Shown piece by piece: positions 5,559 to 12,206 of a DNA stretch of 12,206 bases; the first letter of the stretch is position 1; every line of letters begins with the position of its first letter. The notes beneath the pieces were generated by a model, which worked only from the letters and a program-made list of their open reading frames with translations, searched no databases and had not been told where the DNA came from. The DNA is from Deltaproteobacteria bacterium (GTDB taxonomy: Bacteria; Bdellovibrionota; Bdellovibrionia; JABDDW01), in NCBI GenBank assembly GCA_013287405.1, contig JABDDW010000038.1, forward strand, positions 2,403-14,608. The letters run 5' to 3'. The translations under genes and the position numbers were made by a program.

Positions 5559-8034
5559 TTTGAAATTTAAATAATTGGGTCATTGCTTCAAATGGAGTCA
5601 TAGTGTCTAAATTGAGCGCGCGCAATTTCTGGCCGATAGAATAAAATTTTTGCTCATCGGGGTTGGGTGTATTTACTGGAGTTGCGGCTAAGCGATCTAG
5701 AAGATTCATTTGCCGACTCTTGAGATCATAAGTATGGCGAACCAAACCCTCCAACAGGTGTTGGGCGTGCGTCGTCAGTGATTCTGGCAATCCAGCCTGT
5801 TTAGCCACATCTATACCGTAGCTTCGGCTCGCAGGACCCATTTCAAGTTTTCTTAAAAAAACGAGCTGCCCCTGATGTTCTTTGATCGTCATATGGGCGT
5901 TAATAATCTGCGCTCGCTCCGAAGCTAATTCTGTAAGCTCATGGTAGTGTGTCGCAAAGAAGGTATACGATTTCACTTCACTTACAAAATGTTCAAGAAC
6001 GGCCTGGGCAAGACTCATTCCATCGTAGGTACTTGTTCCACGCCCAATTTCATCAAGAATGACTAGAGAATCTTGGGTCGCTGATTTTATAATTTCTGCT
6101 GTCTCAGTCATCTCAACCATAAAAGTTGAGAGGCCCTGAGAGACATTATCCTGAGCGCCGATCCTGGTAAAAATTTGTTTTAATAAAGGGATTTTGGCCT
6201 CGCTCGCAGGCACAAAGGATCCGCAATGCCCCAACAGTGAAATCAGCGCCACCTGCCTCATAAAGGTGCTTTTGCCGGCCATGTTGGGGCCCGTCAGAAG
6301 GAGGCATTGAGACTCATCTAGCGCAAGGTCATTGGCTACGAAGCGCTCTTTACTGTTCTTTTCTAAAACGGGGTGTCTCGCGTTATTTAAAATAAAACCC
6401 GACTTTGTAAACTGAGGTCTGCAATAACCTTGTTGCACAGCCAATTCTGCAAAAGCTAAAGACAAATCTAGTGCGCCAACTTGAGAACCAAAATTTAGAA
6501 AGTTTATGGCCTCGGCTATGACCTCAACTTTTAGATCTAGAAAAATTTGATACTCTAAATCACTGCGTTTCTGTTTACTTGAAAGAATTTTCTGTTCTAA
6601 TTCACTTAGCTCAGCAGTGATGTAACGTTCCCCTTGCGCCATAGTCTGACGTCTAACAAAATGGCTAGGAACTTTATTAAGATTTGTTTTCGTCACCTCA
6701 AAGGAATAACCAAAGACCGAGTTATATTTTATTTTTAAACTAGAAATACCGGAATTAATTCTCTCTCTACTTTCTAATTCTGAAAGTTTTTGCTGGGCAT
6801 GAGTATCAAGTTCAACGTATTCATCCAATAAAGTGTTAACTCCTGGCCGAATCAGAGTTCCCTCTTTTACCGAATGAGGGAGATCATCCCTTAAAATAGC
6901 AGCAATTTTTTGACTGGCCTTTAAGGCCCTCTTTGTATCAAAGGGGAAAATTTTCTGAACCTCAGTATCTTCAAATATTTCTGAAGCCGTCAATAGAGCC
7001 TTCCCGACCGCTTGAAGATCGCGACTATTGCAAAGGGGATTACTGAGCCTTGCAACTTTTCGTTCAAGATCCCCAATTTGATGTAATTTTGCCCTCAGCG
7101 CCTCACGGAGGGTGGTGTTCTTCACACCGAATTCGACCCTGGAAAGTTCTAACTCGATGATGTCTAAATTTCGAAAGGGAGTCCCTAGCCTCTTTCTCAA
7201 GAGCCGTGCCCCCATTGGAGTTTTGGTTAAGTCGACGGCCCAGCAGAGACTAAATTCAAATTCACCGTCGGTCCTCTTAAATATTTCAAGATGTCTCAGT
7301 GTCTGGTGAGATAATTGAAGAAAGTTCTTTTCTAAGGGCTCAGGGACTCTTATAACTTTTGAGATTTCATCCCCTTGGGTCTCTTTCACGTAGCGTAACA
7401 AAAAATCGGTAGCATTTTCCCCGTCGGCAAGGGTCCTAATTGTGAGTAGGCGCTCGGTTGTAAAAGGTAAATCCTCTTCGGAGCTCAAAATAAATTCTTG
7501 AGGAGTGAGTTTTTCAACCCAGTTACTTAATTCTCCCTTCGATAAATCTCGGTCAATGAATATCTCTCCGGTTGTGGCGTCGATAGCGGCAAAGTTAAAT
7601 ACATTTTCCCCACCTTTTATAACCGCCGCCGTAAAGTTGGACTGGGACGGTAACAATGTTTCGGGATCATATACCAGCCCTGGAGTCACAACGCGGGTCA
7701 CGGCTCGCTTCACGATCTTAGAATCTTTGTTTTTATCCGCTGCGCTTTCGATTTGATCGCAAATTGCAACCTTTAGGCCTTGATTTAACAGTTTATTAAT
7801 CTGCGGACCTACAGAATGATAAGGAACTCCACACATGGCCACTTCCTGACCTTGAGTTTTACTCCTTGAGGTGAGGGCGATATTAAGTATAGGCGCAGCT
7901 TTTATAGCATCATCAAAAAACATTTCATAGAAATCGCCCATGCGAAAGAGAAGGATTTTGTCCATGTGTTGGCGCTTAATATCCCAGTACTGCTGCATGA
8001 GCGGTGTATGACTTTGAGCCCTTGGAATTTCCAT
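5539..8034 (-). CDS. mutS: DNA mismatch repair protein MutS
   Basis: The protein has 831 residues, close to E. coli MutS (853). It recognises mismatches and small loops and, with ATP, recruits the downstream repair steps. The start context HTPLMQQYWDIK is typical. The mismatch-wedge motif F-Y-E is at 35-37 within RMGDFYEMF. Connector, lever and clamp domains fill roughly 120-540. The ATPase has Walker A GPNMAGKST (582-590), Walker B LVILDE (657-662) followed by IGRGTSTYDG, and the FFATHYHEL switch region near 692-700. The C-terminal TPFEAMTQLFKF matches the usual helical tail. All key residues are present, so it should be functional. The ATG at 8034 has only a weak ribosome site and lies 39 bp after the PilZ-like gene with no terminator between them. 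Confidence 0.97.
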   Translation of the reverse strand: MEIPRAQSHTPLMQQYWDIKRQHMDKILLFRMGDFYEMFFDDAIKAAPILNIALTSRSKTQGQEVAMCGVPYHSVGPQINKLLNQGLKVAICDQIESAADKNKDSKIVKRAVTRVVTPGLVYDPETLLPSQSNFTAAVIKGGENVFNFAAIDATTGEIFIDRDLSKGELSNWVEKLTPQEFILSSEEDLPFTTERLLTIRTLADGENATDFLLRYVKETQGDEISKVIRVPEPLEKNFLQLSHQTLRHLEIFKRTDGEFEFSLCWAVDLTKTPMGARLLRKRLGTPFRNLDIIELELSRVEFGVKNTTLREALRAKLHQIGDLERKVARLSNPLCNSRDLQAVGKALLTASEIFEDTEVQKIFPFDTKRALKASQKIAAILRDDLPHSVKEGTLIRPGVNTLLDEYVELDTHAQQKLSELESRERINSGISSLKIKYNSVFGYSFEVTKTNLNKVPSHFVRRQTMAQGERYITAELSELEQKILSSKQKRSDLEYQIFLDLKVEVIAEAINFLNFGSQVGALDLSLAFAELAVQQGYCRPQFTKSGFILNNARHPVLEKNSKERFVANDLALDESQCLLLTGPNMAGKSTFMRQVALISLLGHCGSFVPASEAKIPLLKQIFTRIGAQDNVSQGLSTFMVEMTETAEIIKSATQDSLVILDEIGRGTSTYDGMSLAQAVLEHFVSEVKSYTFFATHYHELTELASERAQIINAHMTIKEHQGQLVFLRKLEMGPASRSYGIDVAKQAGLPESLTTHAQHLLEGLVRHTYDLKSRQMNLLDRLAATPVNTPNPDEQKFYSIGQKLRALNLDTMTPFEAMTQLFKFQSEIRES

Positions 8035-8073
8035 AAGTAATGCGGGTATTTCTAGTGGCTTTCGCCCGACCGG

Positions 8074-8688
8074 TCAAGAGTTTAAGAAGTCCCCTAGAGC
8101 CCCTAAGTTAAAATTGGGATCCAAAATAACGATACTCCAGGTTCCTCTTGTGGTCTCTTTCTCACCCACCAAAGGTTTACATCGAAGAGTGATACTGGGA
8201 CGCCCTTTCAGAGTAATAGGATAGTATTTATCCCGGTATATATTTGAGAATTTTTTTGATAGCTTAATAGAGACCATCGATATGTCTTTAGTTTCAGCAG
8301 AAAGAATTTGATCCCCTACATCGATAAAAACTTGTACTTTCTTAGCCAGACGTTTGATTTTGCGTTTTTCAATTTTTTCATTAATGCTTTTAACATCAAT
8401 GGCACTTTTGGTTTCCATCATCTGGTGATCGACATAAGCTCTCAGGGTCATGATTTCAGAAGGCCGGTCTTCTCCCCCCAAGGAGGCAATCCTTCTTACT
8501 TCCATAAGTCTCTGCTCAAGTGGGAACCATTCAACGTCCGAATCACGGCAAACATGCCAATATTGAATTTCATTTTTTGGAACGCCATCAATAATTTTTA
8601 AGAGTTGGGCAAGATTAAGATTATTAAAAAAAAGGTTAGATCCGCTGTCATAAAGGCGCCACTTCGGTGAAATTGTATTTTTCTCCAT
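8074..8688 (-). CDS. GYF-like plus degenerate PilZ-like domain protein
   Basis: The protein has 204 residues. Residues about 10-60 (WRLYDSGSNLFFNNLNLAQL, then YWHVCRDSDVEWFPL) resemble the GYF_2-type domain of the form W..Y..G...GP....L..LI...W..GM..W.PL. A helical, charged linker runs from 75 to 112. The C-terminal part from about 109 looks like a PilZ beta-barrel: basic RKIKRLAKK (109-117) in place of RxxxR, and TKDISMVSIKL (133-143) in place of D/NxSxxG, with the glycine missing. Binding of cyclic di-GMP is therefore doubtful; it may bind a partner protein. There is no signal peptide, so it is cytoplasmic. The start at 8688 has a strong GGGGGAGG Shine-Dalgarno. mutS follows after 39 bp, so the two are probably co-transcribed although no functional link is known. 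The domain calls are by eye and moderately sure. Confidence 0.6.
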   Translation of the reverse strand: MEKNTISPKWRLYDSGSNLFFNNLNLAQLLKIIDGVPKNEIQYWHVCRDSDVEWFPLEQRLMEVRRIASLGGEDRPSEIMTLRAYVDHQMMETKSAIDVKSINEKIEKRKIKRLAKKVQVFIDVGDQILSAETKDISMVSIKLSKKFSNIYRDKYYPITLKGRPSITLRCKPLVGEKETTRGTWSIVILDPNFNLGALGDFLNS

Positions 8689-8711
8689 TAATTTCCTCCC
8701 CCTAGAGGCAA

Positions 8712-8717
8712 AGTATA
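8712..8717 (-). promoter_or_regulatory. Possible -10 box upstream of the PilZ-like gene
   Basis: The 99-bp gap 8689-8787 is the only non-overlapping junction in the minus-strand run above mutS. It contains TATACT (minus strand), 5 of 6 to the -10 consensus, about 24 bp before the start codon. No matching -35 is seen at 17 bp. Confidence 0.25.
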
Positions 8718-8787
8718 GAAGGCTTACTTAGAAAAGGTTTTCACGAAGTTGTAAACATGTAAAGGCCTGCTCCCTCACATTAAGACC

Positions 8788-9414
8788 TTACTTCTTAGAT
8801 ATGAACTCATTATTCTTAATGTAAAACCGTAAAGGCCAGTGTTTAGCCTCCTTAGCGTAATCGATTCCTACTCTTGGGCGACAGATAATCTGGCTATTTC
8901 TAATTAAATCACCATCTTCTATAAAAAGATCCGATTGGACCAGAGAAACTCCGTTTAGATTCCTGGTGATGTTCAGAGCCTGACATAGCTTGGCTGGACC
9001 ATTCCCTAATTGTTTCTCCTCGGAGATCTCTCTAAAATTTTTTATGAGATCTAAACCCTCGGTAAATTGCACGGCACGGATCAATACGGCTTCGGGCTGT
9101 CCAGCCCACCGAGTCACCGCATTGAGGCAAAAATGCATCCCATAGACAAAGTAAACGTAAGCACTACCCCCTTCACCCCACATGACCTTATTGCGCTCTG
9201 TAATTCTCCCACCATAGGTATGAGCCGCAGGGTCCTTAACACCAAGGTAGGCTTCCGTTTCAACGATGATCCCCGCCAACCTAGTATTATTATGAATGCG
9301 AACGAGGCGCTTACCCAAAAGGTCCCTTGCTACTCTTTTTGTATCACGGAGATAAAACTCTTGAGGAAGTCTTCTTTTAACTGAAGGCCGTGATGAGCTT
9401 CTTGTAGATCCCAT
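8788..9414 (-). CDS. aag: DNA-3-methyladenine glycosylase, AAG/MPG family
   Basis: The protein has 208 residues and excises alkylated purines such as 3-methyladenine (hypoxanthine and ethenoadenine in some members), starting base excision repair. Conserved blocks: RLPQEFYLRDTKRVARDLLG (15-34), VETEAYLG (51-58) with catalytic Glu54 and Tyr56 matching human AAG E125 and Y127, DPAAHTYGG (61-69) with His65 matching H136, RNKVMWG (74-80), AYVYFVYGMHFCLN (85-98) with Tyr88 matching the intercalating Y159, AVLIRA with Arg113, and GNGPAKLCQAL (137-147). All active-site residues are present. The start at 9414 lies within mpl and is fixed by an ideal GGAGGA at 9419-9424. The overlap with mpl is 38 bp, so translation is probably coupled. 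It may be co-expressed with the murein-recycling genes simply by position. Confidence 0.95.
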   Translation of the reverse strand: MGSTRSSSRPSVKRRLPQEFYLRDTKRVARDLLGKRLVRIHNNTRLAGIIVETEAYLGVKDPAAHTYGGRITERNKVMWGEGGSAYVYFVYGMHFCLNAVTRWAGQPEAVLIRAVQFTEGLDLIKNFREISEEKQLGNGPAKLCQALNITRNLNGVSLVQSDLFIEDGDLIRNSQIICRPRVGIDYAKEAKHWPLRFYIKNNEFISKK

Positions 9415-10789
9415 CGAATCCTCCGTTACTCATAATTAAAATCACGTTCCCCGCTTGGGCATCGCGTTTTAGGATTTCAATGATCTGTTCAACATTCTCT
9501 CCCACATTGGCGTGAACATGGGGTTTTATTTTTTCTATTTCTTCAACTATTTTTTTAGAATCAAACCTTTCGGCTTCAGGGATCTTACTCTGATCGTGAG
9601 GCTCAGAAACAATAACTTGGTCCGCAGTTCCCAATGCTTGTGCAAAATCATGTTGAAATACTTTGCGACGAGAGGTCGCCGATCGAGGTTCAAAAACGGC
9701 AATGATTTTTGATTTCTTAAATTTCTTCTTCACGCCATCGATCGTGACCCGCACCGCAGTCGGATGGTGCGCGAAATCTTCAATGATCGTGATATCTCTG
9801 GGCGTTCCGATGATTTCTTGGCGCCTCTTTACTCCCCTAAATGAGGTCACCGCTTCCCGGATAACTCTGGAGTCAATTCCCAAATTCTTGGCCATTGCGT
9901 ATGCGCTGAGAATATTGAGGAGGTTATATTCCCCCATACTTTGAGTATCAAGGGTGTCGATTTTCTTGCCTTTGAAGATAACCTCAAAGGTAGAAGTCTT
10001 CTCTCCCCATTCTATGTCTCCCAAAGTCCAATCGGCATTTTGGGTACCATAACTTTGGATATTTTTGCATGACCCGGAATCTAAAATACTCCAAATATTC
10101 TGATCAGCGGCATTAAAAACCAGTGATCCATCCTTCGGTATTAACTTTATGAGTTTGCGAAAAGCGTTTTTTACATCCTCTAGGTCTTTGTAAATATCAG
10201 CATGGTCAAATTCTATGCTCGTGAGAATAACGCTTTTGGGTTTGTAGTGGATGAACTTAGGCACCTTATCGAAGAACGCCGTATCGTATTCATCCCCTTC
10301 TATTACAAAGTGCTTGCCTTCTCCTTTAGAAAACGTCTGAGGAAAGTTTAGAGGAACTCCTCCTATGAGAAAGCCAGGTTTAAGACCTGCCTCGTTAAGA
10401 ATCCATGCCATTAAGGCCGTCGTTGTCGTTTTTCCGTGTGTTCCAGCTACGACAATCGAGTGTCGATTTCGGATCACAAACTCACCCATGGCTTGAGGCA
10501 AGCTCATATAAGGAATTTTTGAACTTAGAAGAGCTTCCACTTCTGGATGGAACTTACTCATAACGTTACCGACGATGACTAGATCTGGTTTTTGATTCAG
10601 GTTTTCAGGGCGATATCCCTCAGTCACCTGAATCTTTAGACTCTCCAGACGAGTGCTCATCGGGGGATAGATATTTTGGTCACTTCCAAAAACTTCGTGT
10701 CCCATTTCTTTAAGAAGACCAGCCAGGCTCCCCATGGCGGTTCCACAAATCCCCATAAAATAAATTTTCATTTTCTTATTATTGTCCAT
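9377..10789 (-). CDS. mpl: UDP-N-acetylmuramate:L-alanyl-gamma-D-glutamyl-meso-diaminopimelate ligase
   Basis: Mpl joins recycled murein tripeptide directly to UDP-MurNAc with ATP, bypassing MurC, MurD and MurE. From the ATG at 10789 the protein has 470 residues. I chose this start because GGGAG lies 7 nt upstream. An ATG at 10813 (478 aa) and one at 10771, directly before KIYFMGICGTAMG, are alternatives. The Rossmann domain opens with MGICGTAMGSL. The Mur-ligase P-loop AGTHGKTTTT is at about 115-124. The Mpl-specific EGDEYDTAFFDK (about 164-175) and EFDHADIYKD (193-202) separate it from MurC, as does DFAHHPTAV in the later part. The gene starts 11 bp inside the serine-hydrolase gene and ends 38 bp inside aag. 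With ldcA two genes upstream it forms a recycling operon. Presence of Mpl implies meso-diaminopimelate murein. Confidence 0.95.
   Translation of the reverse strand: MDNNKKMKIYFMGICGTAMGSLAGLLKEMGHEVFGSDQNIYPPMSTRLESLKIQVTEGYRPENLNQKPDLVIVGNVMSKFHPEVEALLSSKIPYMSLPQAMGEFVIRNRHSIVVAGTHGKTTTTALMAWILNEAGLKPGFLIGGVPLNFPQTFSKGEGKHFVIEGDEYDTAFFDKVPKFIHYKPKSVILTSIEFDHADIYKDLEDVKNAFRKLIKLIPKDGSLVFNAADQNIWSILDSGSCKNIQSYGTQNADWTLGDIEWGEKTSTFEVIFKGKKIDTLDTQSMGEYNLLNILSAYAMAKNLGIDSRVIREAVTSFRGVKRRQEIIGTPRDITIIEDFAHHPTAVRVTIDGVKKKFKKSKIIAVFEPRSATSRRKVFQHDFAQALGTADQVIVSEPHDQSKIPEAERFDSKKIVEEIEKIKPHVHANVGENVEQIIEILKRDAQAGNVILIMSNGGFDGIYKKLITAFS
9419..9424 (-). promoter_or_regulatory. Ribosome binding site of aag, inside mpl
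   Basis: GGAGGA followed by TTCG and ATG. It encodes Gly-Gly within the last residues of Mpl and decides the aag start, since no other in-frame start precedes the conserved domain. Confidence 0.7.
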
Positions 10790-11834
10790 CGATGAGCTCC
10801 CAAACAAGATCATGAATTTCTCTTCTTAAAGATTTAAACTTCTCATTGGTGTAGCGAGGATAGGTTCCGTTACTCAAAACTGTAACGACCGCGGACCGGA
10901 GGGGCTCTATCCAAAGGCTCGTGCCAGTGTAGCCAACGTGTCCAAATGCCTTGAGAGAGACTTTTGTGCCTGCCGTACTCACCGGTCGACTTGGAAGGGT
11001 AAAACCCAACCCCCAATCTCCCTTTTTTTGAGGAATGGCTCGTTTTACAAAAAACCTTAACGTCGCTCCCTTTACAAACGAAGACGATTTATCAAAATAT
11101 AAATCCAAGTAACTTTGACCTAAACGCGTCACATCCTCAGCCGTAGAAAAGAGTCCCGCATGACCTGAAATGCCATCCATGGCCCAAGAATTATCATCAA
11201 AAACATCTCCTTGAATGATCCCTCTTTCTTTATTTTTCCGAGTAGGAGCTACAAGTTTAAGGTTCTTTATATGCTCACTTGGCCTAAAAAATGTGTTCTT
11301 CATATTCAGTGTTCTAAAAATATATGTCTCGGCTGCTTCATCCAAAGACATATCAAGAATATCCTCGATGACCCAACCTAAAATTATAAAATCCAAATCA
11401 GAATAGAGGGCTTGCGCTCTATTTTTTACTTTTTCCTTTCTAAAAATCTCTTTTAGAGCCGATATCCTTTCATTGGGCATAACTTTAATGAGTTTTTTAT
11501 AATAAGGCCGCCATGCTTCTAAACCTGAATCGTGCCTTAGAAGCTTCTTAATATTTATCCTACCCACGGGAGTTCCCCGGAAATATTTGAGGTAATTCTC
11601 GACGGGAACACTCAGATCCAGAATCTTTCTTTCGTAAAGAATCATGCAAAGAGGCACGGTCACCATAATCTTTGTCATACTTCCGACATCGTAAAATTTA
11701 ACCGACCGATGGCTCTTATTATTAAATGAAAAGTTGACTAAATTCTCATTCTTAACTCGGGCTATAACTTGTATATTTTCTGGGTAAGAATGAGAATGGC
11801 ACTTGGCCTTCAGCTCTTGAAGTTTCGTTGTCAC
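10779..11834 (-). CDS. Cytoplasmic serine hydrolase of the class C beta-lactamase / S12 family
   Basis: The protein has 351 residues. The fold's three motifs are present: S-x-x-K as SMTK (Ser52, Lys55), the Y-x-N equivalent as YSD (144-146), and the third-strand motif as HVG (299-301) in GHVGYTGTSLWIEP. A family block, DDNSWAMDGISGHAGLFSTA, is at 213-232. There is no signal peptide or lipobox, so unlike true beta-lactamases it should act in the cytoplasm. The start is a GTG at 11834 sharing GTGA with the ldcA stop (4-bp overlap), a clear sign of coupling. Sitting between ldcA and mpl it probably acts on a muropeptide, for example as an amidase or peptidase; I recall Bacillus AmiE (YbbE), a muropeptide amidase, as a relative of this kind. 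Antibiotic resistance is not indicated. The exact substrate is unknown. Confidence 0.85.
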   Translation of the reverse strand: MTTKLQELKAKCHSHSYPENIQVIARVKNENLVNFSFNNKSHRSVKFYDVGSMTKIMVTVPLCMILYERKILDLSVPVENYLKYFRGTPVGRINIKKLLRHDSGLEAWRPYYKKLIKVMPNERISALKEIFRKEKVKNRAQALYSDLDFIILGWVIEDILDMSLDEAAETYIFRTLNMKNTFFRPSEHIKNLKLVAPTRKNKERGIIQGDVFDDNSWAMDGISGHAGLFSTAEDVTRLGQSYLDLYFDKSSSFVKGATLRFFVKRAIPQKKGDWGLGFTLPSRPVSTAGTKVSLKAFGHVGYTGTSLWIEPLRSAVVTVLSNGTYPRYTNEKFKSLRREIHDLVWELIDGQ

Positions 11835-12206
11835 TTCGAATGACTTTCCAAAACTTCAAACTTCATGGCTCTGGTATCAACTCTGACTTTAACGCCCATG
11901 GGAATAGTCAAGCGAGTTTTGCCATGACCCGAGTGGACACCTATCAGGCAAGGAATTTTCATTTTTCCAAAGTGGCGAGCTATGACCGTTTTCCAAAGTT
12001 CGCGTCCATCAACTTCGCTACAATCTGAGAAATCTCCGACCACAACGCCTCGAAGACCCCGAAATTTCCCTGACGATTTCAACTGGGTTAGAAACCGGTC
12101 GACTCGGTAGGCCTTCTCTCCGATCTCCTCCAAGAAGAGAATCTTTCCTTTTGTTTCGATCTCCCAAGAGGTCCCAATGGAACTGGCAACGAGGGCCAGG
12201 TTTCCC
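11831..12206 (-). CDS. ldcA: Murein tetrapeptide L,D-carboxypeptidase (LdcA, peptidase S66), 5' truncated by window edge
   Basis: The frame is open to the end of the window, so only the C-terminal 124 or so residues are visible. A TTG at 12133 is an internal Leu codon. LdcA removes the terminal D-Ala from L-Ala-D-Glu-mDAP-D-Ala in the cytoplasm, giving the tripeptide that Mpl uses. The visible part starts NLALVASSIGTSWEIETKGK, then ILFLEEIGEKAYRVDRFLTQ, which is the S66 block containing the catalytic Glu. GVHSGHGKTRLTIPMG follows, with the His of the Ser-Glu-His triad in GH. The nucleophilic Ser lies upstream of the window. The stop overlaps the GTG start of the serine hydrolase by 4 bp. A GGAAAG near its end may serve as that gene's ribosome site. 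Confidence 0.92.
   Translation of the reverse strand, partial: GNLALVASSIGTSWEIETKGKILFLEEIGEKAYRVDRFLTQLKSSGKFRGLRGVVVGDFSDCSEVDGRELWKTVIARHFGKMKIPCLIGVHSGHGKTRLTIPMGVKVRVDTRAMKFEVLESHSK

Noticed and set aside
10790..10813. Longer mpl start at 10813
   Set aside because: It adds eight residues not expected in Mpl and has a weaker ribosome site than the ATG at 10789; it is kept as an alternative in the mpl entry.
10779..11834. Antibiotic-resistance beta-lactamase
   Set aside because: No signal peptide, and the operon context is cytoplasmic murein recycling; the fold is shared by many peptidases, amidases and esterases.
11828..12028. Plus-strand frame over ldcA
   Set aside because: Shadow of the S66 peptidase frame, which runs continuously to the window edge with clear family motifs.

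Overview
The window looks like chromosomal DNA of a Gram-negative bacterium of moderate GC content. The best guess is Bdellovibrionota or another deltaproteobacterium-like lineage. This rests on the mix of gene types (Mpl- and LdcA-type murein recycling, a GYF-like plus degenerate PilZ protein, FG-GAP/beta-helix exoproteins, a minimal LuxR regulator). It is an inference from style, not a database match. No rRNA, tRNA, CRISPR array, transposase or integrase is visible.

Region 1 (1-2892, + strand) carries three envelope or secreted proteins. The first is the 3' part of a large protein with near-identical 147-bp FG-GAP-like repeats fused to a pectate-lyase-type beta-helix. The second is a small exported DUF6265-type protein. 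The third is a small exported protein made of four C-X17-C repeats with an invariant Asn and His in each, which I do not recognise. The two small genes look like separate transcription units.

Region 2 (3125-4364, - strand) has a single-domain LuxR-type regulator followed 22 bp later by a hotdog acyl-CoA thioesterase, probably one operon. Upstream of the regulator is a 342-bp intergenic stretch rich in dyads, including one that overlaps a perfect TTGACA. Region 1 and region 2 converge on a gene-free stretch (2893-3124) that holds crossing inverted repeats.

Region 3 (4365-8688, - strand) reads GYF/PilZ-like protein, mutS, rlmI. The last two overlap by 20 bp. Region 4 (8788-12206, - strand) reads ldcA (cut by the window edge), a signal-less class-C-beta-lactamase-fold serine hydrolase, mpl and a 3-methyladenine DNA glycosylase, with every junction overlapping (4, 11 and 38 bp). 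LdcA trims murein tetrapeptide to tripeptide and Mpl joins that tripeptide to UDP-MurNAc, so this is a cytoplasmic peptidoglycan-recycling operon. The serine hydrolase between them is plausibly a third, unassigned step. Two DNA-repair genes (aag, mutS) lie on either side of the PilZ-like gene.

The most interesting items are the four-repeat Cys/Asn/His exported protein, the serine hydrolase inside the recycling operon, the recently duplicated repeats in the beta-helix protein, and the dyad-rich control region of the luxR-thioesterase pair.
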